From Microcaldota archaeon (GTDB lineage: Archaea; Micrarchaeota; Micrarchaeia; Micrarchaeales; Micrarchaeaceae), in NCBI GenBank assembly GCA_021807115.1, contig JAKAPJ010000001.1, positions 29,830 through 93,829 on the forward strand: a stretch of DNA of 64,000 nucleotides. The letters run 5' to 3'. Position numbers and translations under genes: made by a program. Below are positions 8,314 through 15,292 of this stretch, one piece after another (the first letter of the stretch is position 1; every line of letters starts with the position of its first letter). A model generated the notes under the pieces. That model was not told where the DNA came from and did no database searches. It saw only the letters and a list, made by a program, of their open reading frames with translations.

Positions 8314-9842
8314 GGGCCGCGGCGCACAGCGTCTATCTATATGCGGCGCTGCTGTTCACCATCTGCAGCATCGCCTATTGGGGTGTATATTCGGTAAACG
8401 CCTACAATACGTTCCATGAGTATACTGCAATGGACTACTATGCATACAGCATGTACTACGCTGCGAACTACCCCGGCCAAATCGGGTGGCTTCAGATGCT
8501 AGTCTTCGGCGCGCACATAGCGCCTGACCAGCTGGCCGTGCTTGTGCTCTATTCAATTTTTCAGTCGCCAATCACCCTTCTGCTTGTGCAGGAGGCGATC
8601 CTTTCCGCCACGGGCCTGCTCGTGTTCTTCGTCGCACGCGACCTGCTCGGCAGCGATGGGCTTGGTCTACTGCTGTGTTTCGCGTTTCTTGTTAGCCCAG
8701 CAATGCACGGCTTGCTTGTCTTCGATTACCATGCCGAGATGTTCATACTGCCGTTCTATGTGCTCACGTTCTATTTCTACATGAAGAGGGACAGTGCGCG
8801 CTTCATAGCCTCTCTCGTCGCGCTGCTCGGGGCGATGGATGTCGCGCCAATACTTGTCATCGCGATGTGGCTGGGGCTTGTAGCATTCGAGTTGACGCAC
8901 AAGGGGAGGAACGGCAGACCCAACAGCGGCAGGCTACGTCTTGGTATGTGGATGCCTGCGCTGTCCATTGCCGCGCTCCTGTTCTACAACGCCGTATACT
9001 ACCTGTTGGTGGCAGGATACGCCGCCCAGCCCGCCGCAGTTCCCCCATTCCTAAGGGTAACGCCGTGGCCCGGCGTGCCCCTTTTGGGCGGCAACTCTTC
9101 ATATTCCATCGGAGGGGCAATTCCTAATCCATCGTCCGGACTTAACTTCTACGTCATATATGGAACGCTGGCAGGCGTGTTTGCATTCGGGTTCTCCGGC
9201 CTTGCCGAGATCCTGCCTCTTGTAATATTCCTTTCACCGTGGGTGGCTGCCATATCGCTGTTCGGCACATGGTGGTTTGCCTCCGTGGACCGCCATTACT
9301 TCGCATATGTACTGGGCGGTGCGCTCGCAGCGTCAATTCTTGGCATATCTGACATAATGTCTTCAGGCTCGCCGATAGGCCGGCTGCTGGGCGCGGCCAG
9401 GTCCGCGGCCCGCCGGCGTGCTGTCGGCGCGCTTATAATATCATCCACGCTTTCGATAACTGCCGTGGTGCTTGCCATATCGCTTTTCACTTACACGCCG
9501 GGCAACAGCACATCCTTTTTCCAAACTGTGCTGCTCAAGCTCAATGCGAGCCAGCGCCAGTCCTACGCAGACCTCACGCAGATGATAGCCCTTGTCCCGC
9601 AAAACGCCTCGCTCATGACGCAGGACTCCATAATGCCACACGTGATCAACCGACAGAATGTGGAGCTTTTCTGGTTCACGCCCTACTTCAGGCCGCAGTA
9701 CATACTCTTGGACCCGTCCAACTCCCTACTCACCCCGTACCTGCCGGCAGACCAATACCAGCCAGCATACGTGTACATATCCGAGAACAACTACACCCTA
9801 GTTGCGCGCAGTGGCACGGCCATGCTATACAGGTCAGGCTGA
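8310..9842 (+). CDS. Polytopic membrane protein, DUF2079-like (copy 2)
   Basis: 510 residues, clearly paralogous to the preceding gene: AATGLLVFFVARDLL-type segment, SPAMHGLLVFDYHAEMF loop, NASLMTQDSIMPHV and YILLDPSN near the C-terminus. The ATG at 8310 overlaps the stop of copy 1 (ATGA), so reinitiation is likely. An upstream in-frame extension to 8175 overlaps copy 1 and was rejected as it lacks membrane character. A third copy lies at 43.6-45.1 kb on the other strand. The tandem pair may act as a heterodimer; this is inference. Confidence 0.78.
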   Translation: MRAAAHSVYLYAALLFTICSIAYWGVYSVNAYNTFHEYTAMDYYAYSMYYAANYPGQIGWLQMLVFGAHIAPDQLAVLVLYSIFQSPITLLLVQEAILSATGLLVFFVARDLLGSDGLGLLLCFAFLVSPAMHGLLVFDYHAEMFILPFYVLTFYFYMKRDSARFIASLVALLGAMDVAPILVIAMWLGLVAFELTHKGRNGRPNSGRLRLGMWMPALSIAALLFYNAVYYLLVAGYAAQPAAVPPFLRVTPWPGVPLLGGNSSYSIGGAIPNPSSGLNFYVIYGTLAGVFAFGFSGLAEILPLVIFLSPWVAAISLFGTWWFASVDRHYFAYVLGGALAASILGISDIMSSGSPIGRLLGAARSAARRRAVGALIISSTLSITAVVLAISLFTYTPGNSTSFFQTVLLKLNASQRQSYADLTQMIALVPQNASLMTQDSIMPHVINRQNVELFWFTPYFRPQYILLDPSNSLLTPYLPADQYQPAYVYISENNYTLVARSGTAMLYRSG

Positions 9843-9880
9843 ACAAAGGTTTTTATCCTTTAAAATCCAAAAATGGTAAT

Positions 9881-10864
9881 ATGGGGGAACAGAGTGAGCT
9901 TGACTTCGCATACAAGTACCCATTCTCGAAAGAGGCCAGGGATGTGATAAGGGGCCTGAACTCAAATTCAATAGACCAGCGCCAGCTGGAGCGCGGCAAG
10001 GGCAGGGTGGAAAAGGCCCTGCACGATGGCAATCTGGATTACGTGGCCACGAGCTACGATCCCGCAAAGGTGGAGTCGATTGTGGAATACGTATACGCCA
10101 GGATGCTGGTGAGCGGCATGAAGAACAGCATTTATCTGCAGAGGTACGCCGCCGCCGAGGCGAGGCGCTCAGCCTCGGCGCTGGAGATGGACACCACGGA
10201 TAACGTCACAAAGGTCCTGCTGGAGCTCGGGTTTGAGGCAAGCATGTCCGGTGACGGATTCAGCATGCGTTTCGTGGATTACCTGCGGTTTGAGCCCAGC
10301 GCAGACGGGTATGCACTGGTGAACCAGAAGCTCAGCGGCGGCATGGTTGTGCTGGACAGGCACAGGTTCATAAGGGTCATGGAGACTGCGATATGCAAGA
10401 GCATACTGTCAGGTCTGCCCATAGACCCGAAGTCCGTGCCAAAGGTAGTGATTGACCTATCTAGGAACATACGCCTGCCCGTAAGGAAGGCTACCGAGCG
10501 TCCTACCGGAGTGTCAATAGGCTGGATAGACCGGCTGCTTGCCACCCCAATACCTGACTGCAGGCATAGGACCGTCAACCTCATACTGGCCCCATACTTC
10601 ATAACAATAAAAGGTATGGGTGTGGAGCAGGCGACCCAGGCAATCTCCGGCTACATAGAGATGTGTAAGACCGCCAACCCTGACACTAACATAACCGACA
10701 AGTACATAAGGTACCAGTGCGAGTACGCAAAGGCGCACGGTATGCACCCACTGTCGCTTAAGCGGGCGCGGGTGGAGCTCTTCAGCTCTTTCGACTCCTC
10801 GTTCCTGGAGGAGTTCGAGGCGAAGGCCACCCCGTCAGCCACCGCGCCGAAGGGCGCGGCATAG
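9881..10864 (+). CDS. priL: DNA primase large subunit PriL
   Basis: 327 residues. The N-terminal helical domain has the PriL pattern (YKYPFSKEARDVI, ERGKGRVEKAL, YVYARMLVSG, YLQRYAAAEARR, ELGFEAS). PriL pairs with PriS for primer synthesis at forks. The C-terminal domain (PDCRHRTVNLILAPYFITIK, then IRYQCEYAKAHGMHPLSL) has Cys227, Cys262 and Cys280 rather than an obvious four-cysteine Fe-S set, and looks closer to the PriX-like form of this domain. A 4Fe-4S cluster is therefore uncertain. The TATA-like TTTTTATCC lies just before the ATG. Confidence 0.85.
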   Translation: MGEQSELDFAYKYPFSKEARDVIRGLNSNSIDQRQLERGKGRVEKALHDGNLDYVATSYDPAKVESIVEYVYARMLVSGMKNSIYLQRYAAAEARRSASALEMDTTDNVTKVLLELGFEASMSGDGFSMRFVDYLRFEPSADGYALVNQKLSGGMVVLDRHRFIRVMETAICKSILSGLPIDPKSVPKVVIDLSRNIRLPVRKATERPTGVSIGWIDRLLATPIPDCRHRTVNLILAPYFITIKGMGVEQATQAISGYIEMCKTANPDTNITDKYIRYQCEYAKAHGMHPLSLKRARVELFSSFDSSFLEEFEAKATPSATAPKGAA

Positions 10865-10908
10865 AAGTTAGAACTTGAAATGGTGATTCAACGGGCGGCG
10901 TTGCGGTT

Positions 10909-11049
10909 ATGTGCGACTTGTGCGGTAAAATTGCGATCTACAGCTGCAAGAACTGCGGGCGGAGGGTATGCGACGGGCACTACGAATCCAAGAGCGGGTT
11001 CTGCACATCATGCGCAAAGGGAAGGTCTTCCTCTGCGCCACGCAGGTAG
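10909..11049 (+). CDS. 46-residue zinc-finger protein
   Basis: A short gene directly after priL. The peptide begins MCDLCGKIAIYSC and contains CKNCGRRVCDGHYESKSGFC followed by TSC, so the pattern is CxxC-x7-CxxC-x4-C-x2-H-x8-CxxC. That is a treble-clef or HIT/B-box-like arrangement able to bind two zinc ions. The tail is basic (KGRSSSAPRR). ATG 10909 is 44 nt after the priL stop and the stop TAG is at 11047. It is convergent with the nucleotidyltransferase. Function unknown; a nucleic acid or protein adaptor is possible. Confidence 0.7.
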   Translation: MCDLCGKIAIYSCKNCGRRVCDGHYESKSGFCTSCAKGRSSSAPRR

Positions 11050-11073
11050 ATGGGCTGAACTGAAGCGGCGCAG

Positions 11074-11763
11074 TTACATACCTATCTTTCCTGACGCAAC
11101 ATCCTTATTTGCCTCGTCCAGGTCCTTCATCGAGTCTATCATCCTGAAATACAGCTCCAGGTACCTGTGCCCCCCAAGCTTTCCAGCGGCAGCCAGTTTC
11201 GGGAATGTATCGAACGATATGTCGCCCTTGGGCCGCGGCAGGTATTCGAATATGTCCTTGGTGGCGTAGTACACGCCGCTGTTTATCCAGTAATCCTTGA
11301 GCACCGGCTTCTCCTCAAAGCTTAGGACCTTCTCCCCTTCAACGTTCACGATCCCGTACGGGCTCCTGAACGGGAACAGCGCCATCGTCGCAACATAGTT
11401 CGGCTTCCTAAGCAGTGTGATGTCAAAATCGGTGATTATGTCGCCGTTTAGCACAAAGAACTCCTCCTCACCCTTGAGTATGTCCCTGGCGTTGTAGAGC
11501 GCGCCGCCAGAGCCGAGCGGCTCCTCCTCTCTCACGTATTCCACATGCACTCCCCATCTCCTACCGTCCCCAACATAGTCCTCGAGGACGTCGAACAGGT
11601 ACCCGCCAAGGAAAAGGAATGACTTTACACCGTGGTGTTTGAGCCAGTTTATCTGCCACTCCGCTATCGGCCTGCCTCCTACCTCTACCATGGGCTTGGG
11701 TCTCTGGTTGGTTATTGGCCGCAGCCTTGTGCCCTGTCCTCCAGCAAATATGACCGCCTTCAT
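11074..11763 (-). CDS. Sugar-1-phosphate nucleotidyltransferase
   Basis: 229 residues, a minimal nucleotidyltransferase catalytic domain: MKAVIFAGGQGTRLRP with RPKPM, then GSGGALYNA, FVLNGDIITD (metal-binding Asp), FEEKPV and NSGVYYA. The family makes NDP-sugars such as GDP-mannose or dTDP/UDP-glucose for glycans; the sugar is not decidable. There is no C-terminal left-handed beta-helix. ATG 11763 was preferred over GTG 11778 because homologs start at MKAVI and the TATA box at 11786-11794 is then about 27 nt away, giving a leaderless message. It could supply substrates to GT4 or GT-C type enzymes. Confidence 0.85.
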   Translation of the reverse strand: MKAVIFAGGQGTRLRPITNQRPKPMVEVGGRPIAEWQINWLKHHGVKSFLFLGGYLFDVLEDYVGDGRRWGVHVEYVREEEPLGSGGALYNARDILKGEEEFFVLNGDIITDFDITLLRKPNYVATMALFPFRSPYGIVNVEGEKVLSFEEKPVLKDYWINSGVYYATKDIFEYLPRPKGDISFDTFPKLAAAGKLGGHRYLELYFRMIDSMKDLDEANKDVASGKIGM

Positions 11764-11785
11764 GGTTTCTACTTCCACAAAAAGC

Positions 11786-11794
11786 TATATAAAT
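11786..11794. promoter_or_regulatory. Shared TATA box between 5S rRNA and the nucleotidyltransferase
   Basis: TATATAAAT is centred near 11790, about 25 nt before the 5S 5' end at 11815 and about 27 nt before the divergent ATG at 11763. No other strong AT box is present in this gap, so one near-symmetrical element may drive both directions. Confidence 0.5.
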
Positions 11795-11814
11795 CTTATC
11801 CGGCTTAATTACTC

Positions 11815-11930
11815 TGTCAAACGGTAATAGGAGCGAGGTAACGCCCGATCCCATTCCGAACTCGGAAGCTAAGATCGCTCACGATATGTGTGTACTGCCT
11901 TCGGGTGGGAAAGCATATTGCTGTTTGACA
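11815..11930 (+). rRNA. rrf: 5S ribosomal RNA
   Basis: The segment contains the conserved 5S loop region CCCGATCCCATTCCGAACTC followed by GGAAG, and the two ends pair (TGTCAAAC at the 5' end with GTTTGACA at the 3' end) to make helix I. Length is about 116 nt. A TATA box lies about 25 nt upstream and a T6 run follows at 11933-11938 as a terminator. No 16S or 23S gene is nearby, so the 5S gene is a separate transcription unit. Confidence 0.93.
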
Positions 11931-11932
11931 CC

Positions 11933-11938
11933 TTTTTT
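11933..11938 (+). terminator. T-run terminator of the 5S rRNA
   Basis: TTTTTT directly follows the closing stem of the 5S rRNA, the usual archaeal oligo-T termination signal for stable RNA genes. Confidence 0.55.
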
Positions 11939-12137
11939 GCCCCACAGCGCGAGCGCGCTGCGCCGCCACTTCCAAAGCACCCTGCACCCCTCCCGCTTAA
12001 CCACGATGTCCACCACTCCCCAGTCATTTGTCTTATCAATCGCCTTGCCTAGGCCACTCCCCGGTATTCAACGTTGCGTCGCATGCTGCATACTTTTAAA
12101 TATTAGCCACGGGCAAGATACAAACCACCGTGATGCA

Positions 12138-12662
12138 ATGGCGATCGCAACAAAGAATCAGGCGCAGCATGAAACAGTAACCATACCAAAATCCGAGTAC
12201 GCAAGGCTCAAGCAGATTGAACGGGAGCACGGTGAGAATCAGGCGCGTAACGAGGCATTCACCGCACATATGCGCAAGATGCAGAAGTCAAGGGACGACG
12301 TTCGGTCCGTCCTCGGGTCAGCGGGCTTCAGTGTCACAGAGCCTGCGACTGTACGCCGAGCTACCTGGCGCGGGATCTACACGTCCACAGTGGACATAAT
12401 GGCCAAGGGGAATGGCGCAAGGGTCGCACTTGAGTTCGCGGGAGGCTCTGCCACATTATTCGACTGGATTGCACTTCAGTGCTCAAAGGCCGACATAAAG
12501 ATTGTCGTTGCGGAAGGGTGGGTGCCGGAGAACCTCGCCAAGAGGGCCGCGGATGACGGCATAACGCTGGTAAAGCCTGAGGATGCCGCAAGGTATCTTT
12601 CAAGGCGGATTGCGGCGCTGCCTAAGAAGAATGGGGCAACTGGGGGTTTCCTGCGCCGCTAA
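12138..12662 (+). CDS. Hypothetical protein, N-terminal coiled coil and C-terminal alpha/beta domain
   Basis: 174 residues, not recognised. The first 60 residues are charged and helical (IPKSEYARLKQIEREHGENQ), then a short alpha/beta domain follows with WRGIYTSTVDIMAKG, ARVALEFAGG, DIKIVVAEGW and a terminal ARYLSRRIAAL helix. The strand-helix order with an acidic residue and KIVVAEG is loosely nuclease-like, but no catalytic set can be named. ATG 12138 was chosen because a TTTTAAATATT box lies about 40 nt upstream; the frame's extension toward the 5S gene overlaps that RNA and was rejected. Confidence 0.6.
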   Translation: MAIATKNQAQHETVTIPKSEYARLKQIEREHGENQARNEAFTAHMRKMQKSRDDVRSVLGSAGFSVTEPATVRRATWRGIYTSTVDIMAKGNGARVALEFAGGSATLFDWIALQCSKADIKIVVAEGWVPENLAKRAADDGITLVKPEDAARYLSRRIAALPKKNGATGGFLRR

Positions 12663-12730
12663 GGCGTCGATCCAGGGATAGGTTTAAAAAACCCTGCGGC
12701 ATAATATAATTGCTGCTTTTCCCGCATGCA

Positions 12731-12742
12731 CTGCCTAGGCAG
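12731..12742 (+). promoter_or_regulatory. Perfect 12-nt palindrome overlapping the uL1 Shine-Dalgarno
   Basis: CTGCCTAGGCAG is self-complementary and runs into GGAGGGGG at 12742-12749, the likely ribosome binding site of the L1 gene. In the mRNA the palindrome could pair between molecules or form a small hairpin that hides the SD. Archaeal L1 is known to repress its own operon by binding its mRNA; whether this element is involved is inference. Confidence 0.4.
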
Positions 12743-12759
12743 GAGGGGGATTGATCAGT

Positions 12760-13392
12760 ATGGAGAAGGAACAATTAGAGAAGCTCAAATCTGTTCTTGC
12801 CGAAGGCAAGGGCAAGCGCAAGTTTACGCAGAGCGTGGACGTGGCCGTAAACTTCACCGGCATCGACTTCAGCAAACAGGACAACAGGCTGAACCTTGAG
12901 ATAAAGCTGCCGCACGGCAAGGGAAAGGAGAGCAAGGTAATATTTTTCGGAGATGACAGGAACATGGCAGCAAAGGCGCAGGAAGCCGGAGCGAAGGTCA
13001 TATCAAGCAAGGAGCTACCAGAGATCTCGACTGACAAGCTCAAGCAGGCGGAACTGCTGGCGCACGAGCTCATAGCCCAGCCGGCATTGATGCCGCAGAT
13101 CGCAAAGGCCCTAGGTCAGTTTCTTGGCCCAAGGGGTAAGATGCCCCGACCGGTCGTCGGCACTGACGTTTCAACCATGATAGGGGGCATAGGCAGCTCA
13201 ATATACGTCAGAAGTAAGGGCAAGTACCTGCCAACAGCCCACTGCGTGGTTGGCAATGAGAACATGGAGATCAGCAAGCTCGCATCAAACATAGACGAGG
13301 TGGTGGGGGCATTCACCAGGAAGCTGGGCAAGCAGCACATCAAGTCGATATACGTAAAGCTTACAATGGGCAAGCCTGTGAGGCTGCAGTAG
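12760..13392 (+). CDS. rpl1: Ribosomal protein uL1
   Basis: 210 residues with the L1 hallmarks: FTQSVDVAVNFTGID at the start of domain I, the LGPRGKMPRPV loop at the domain boundary, SSIYVRSKGKYLPT and a C-terminal KSIYVKLTMGKPV strand. It forms the L1 stalk on 23S rRNA. The GGAGGGGG site precedes both TTG 12751 and ATG 12760; ATG was taken as canonical, though spacing fits TTG better. The gene heads an L1-L10-P1 operon (8 and 37 nt gaps). A TTTAAAAAA box lies about 65 nt upstream. Confidence 0.95.
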   Translation: MEKEQLEKLKSVLAEGKGKRKFTQSVDVAVNFTGIDFSKQDNRLNLEIKLPHGKGKESKVIFFGDDRNMAAKAQEAGAKVISSKELPEISTDKLKQAELLAHELIAQPALMPQIAKALGQFLGPRGKMPRPVVGTDVSTMIGGIGSSIYVRSKGKYLPTAHCVVGNENMEISKLASNIDEVVGAFTRKLGKQHIKSIYVKLTMGKPVRLQ

Positions 13393-13400
13393 GTGTCATT

Positions 13401-14270
13401 ATGCTTTCAAAACAGAACCGTACAAAAACCGACAAGACCAAATTCGTCGACGCGGGCAAGGCCGCGCTGAAGAAATACTCGCTTGTCGGCGTTGTGCCGC
13501 TAAGCGGAATCCCAGATAGGCTCTTCCAGCGCTCAAGGAACGGGATGAAGCCGAGCACGGAATTCATCATGGGCCGCAAGACCCTCATGGTCAAGATATT
13601 GGAGAGCAGCGACCACACAAAGCTCCTTGTGCCATACGTTACCGGCACAAGTGCAATAGTCCTGAGCAATGAGAACCCATTTGTGCTCTACAGGGGCTTC
13701 AAAGCCAATTCGCTCAAGCTTGGCGCAAAGCCAAAGCAACTGTCCCCAGAGGACATAAACATATCCGCAGGCGAGACAAGCATACAGCCCGGGCAGGCTG
13801 TAACTGAGCTCAAGCAGGCGGGCATAGACGTGCAGATCCAGAAAGGCAAGGTCGTGATAGCTAAGGATAAGGTACTTGTAAAGAAGGGGGCAGTAATAAG
13901 CCCTGCGGTCGCGAAGGCGCTCAAGACGCTTGACATAATGCCGTTCAGCGCATCGATACAGCCGTCCGTCTTCCTATCCGGTAAAATAATGTTCACGAAG
14001 GACGTGCTGGGGATAGACGCCGCGCAGGTCGCTTCCGATGTCTCAAGGGGGTTCTCCGCCGCATACACGCTGTCAATAAGCGCAGGCATAGTGAGCAGGT
14101 ACACGATACGGCCGCTGCTCGTGAAGGCATATATGTCTGCGATGGCGGTAGGCATAGAGGGGAAGATCTACGAGCCCGGCATAGTGGACAGGTTGCTTGC
14201 AAGTGCCACATTGCAGGCGTCTTCGCTGAACAGCATGGTGAAGCCGGCGGGAGAGGCCGAGGCAAAATAA
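13401..14270 (+). CDS. rpl10: Ribosomal protein uL10 (P0)
   Basis: 289 residues. The N-terminal RNA-binding domain (KYSLVGVVPLSGIPDR, IMGRKTLMVKILE) is followed by the P0-type insertion (GETSIQPGQAVTELKQAGID, QKGKVVIAKDKVLVKKG) and a C-terminal helical spine that binds P1 dimers. The tail ends GEAEAK without the acidic charged cluster many archaeal P0 proteins carry, so it looks trimmed by a few dozen residues. It starts 8 nt after rpl1. Confidence 0.94.
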   Translation: MLSKQNRTKTDKTKFVDAGKAALKKYSLVGVVPLSGIPDRLFQRSRNGMKPSTEFIMGRKTLMVKILESSDHTKLLVPYVTGTSAIVLSNENPFVLYRGFKANSLKLGAKPKQLSPEDINISAGETSIQPGQAVTELKQAGIDVQIQKGKVVIAKDKVLVKKGAVISPAVAKALKTLDIMPFSASIQPSVFLSGKIMFTKDVLGIDAAQVASDVSRGFSAAYTLSISAGIVSRYTIRPLLVKAYMSAMAVGIEGKIYEPGIVDRLLASATLQASSLNSMVKPAGEAEAK

Positions 14271-14307
14271 TCGCAAGGTTCCAAATATAATGTTAAGGTG
14301 AAAAGTT

Positions 14308-14616
14308 ATGGAGTACGTATATGCGGCACTGCTTCTGGACGCGGCAGGGAAGGAAGTCACGGAAAAGAGCCTGCTGGAAGTGGTGAAGGCAGCCGGGATC
14401 AGCCCGGACGAGGCTCGCGCGAAGGCCATTGTTACGTCGTTGAAGGACGTAAACATAAAGGAGGTCATAAAGAACGCGCAGGCAGCGCCTGTAGCTGCAG
14501 CACCATCCGCAGCTCCTGCACAAGGAGCGGCCGGAGCAAAGCCGAAGGAGGAAAAGAAGGAGGAGAAGAAGAGCGAGGAAGAAGCGGCGGGAGGGCTGGC
14601 AAGTCTATTCGGCTGA
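14308..14616 (+). CDS. rpl12: Ribosomal protein P1 (archaeal L12)
   Basis: 102 residues. The N-terminal dimerisation helices ([36 protein letters not shown]) are followed by an Ala/Pro-rich hinge and a lysine/glutamate-rich region ending GLASLFG, the conserved tail that contacts translational GTPases. It is the last gene of the L1 operon. A 176-residue reading frame in another phase over the same DNA is a composition shadow. Confidence 0.95.
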   Translation: MEYVYAALLLDAAGKEVTEKSLLEVVKAAGISPDEARAKAIVTSLKDVNIKEVIKNAQAAPVAAAPSAAPAQGAAGAKPKEEKKEEKKSEEEAAGGLASLFG

Positions 14617-14797
14617 AGCCATCCGGTGCATTAATGGCTCAGGCATGGCCATCACTAGGCGCCCGCGGCTGCCGCACGCCTTCTGGCAAGCAACCGCACT
14701 TCCAGCTAGCTTCGCGCCTGCTGGACGGCGGGTTGCTCAGGTCACGCCCTGCCACGCACACGGTTTCGGAAAGGCGCGTAAAGCGAACTGCAGCAAG

Positions 14798-14806
14798 TTT
14801 TATAAA
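14798..14806 (+). promoter_or_regulatory. TATA box of the ferredoxin gene
   Basis: TTTATAAAA stands about 48 nt before ATG 14850 and predicts a start near 14828. The rest of the 14617-14849 gap is GC-rich with no recognisable gene. Confidence 0.5.
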
Positions 14807-14849
14807 AACGAAGGCTCTATATAGGTAATACAAAAATCTAGTTGGTTCT

Positions 14850-15203
14850 ATGGATGTATACGTGAACAAGCAGAATTGCACAGGCTGCTCCCACTGTTTC
14901 GATGTATGCCCAGTAGCTGTATTCGAGATGCGTGAAATAGCCCAGGATCCAAACGGATCAAAAGGCATAATCAACGCAGACAACGCCCCGGCGGACAAGC
15001 AGTGGAAGGGCGTCGAGAATCCCGCATACTTCAACAAGTGGAACAACAACGTGCAGAAGTGCCACGACCACTACAAGAAAAAGTCAGTTGGCGTCAATGG
15101 TGCATCATGCATACTATGCCAGGCGTGCCTTATAGAATGCGAGGGCGAATGCATAACCATAAGCGACGACCAGGGGCAGACATACCAGTCAATTTACAAG
15201 TGA
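14850..15203 (+). CDS. 2[4Fe-4S] ferredoxin
   Basis: 117 residues with two clusters: CTGCSHCFDVCP near the N-terminus and CILCQACLIECE near the C-terminus, separated by an insertion of about 85 residues rich in Asn, Lys and Trp. It should transfer electrons in the cytosol. The long spacer between clusters is larger than in typical bacterial-type ferredoxins and resembles the loop-insertion forms seen in archaea. The partner enzyme is not evident from the neighbours (Lhr helicase downstream). Confidence 0.88.
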   Translation: MDVYVNKQNCTGCSHCFDVCPVAVFEMREIAQDPNGSKGIINADNAPADKQWKGVENPAYFNKWNNNVQKCHDHYKKKSVGVNGASCILCQACLIECEGECITISDDQGQTYQSIYK

Positions 15204-15292
15204 ATGAGCCATTGGCAATTCACTTCGCTTCCTTTTTCCACACTGCCAGCCTCGGCGATGGCCGCCGTGGCTGCTTCACATGAGCGGTTGCA

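Noticed and set aside
11886-12137. N-terminal extension of the hypothetical protein at 12138
   Set aside because: Overlaps 5S rRNA, its terminator and a TATA-like box; cannot be coding for this gene.
14298-14828. 176-residue frame over rpl12
   Set aside because: Arg/Gly-rich frame in another phase of P1; P1 has clear family match.
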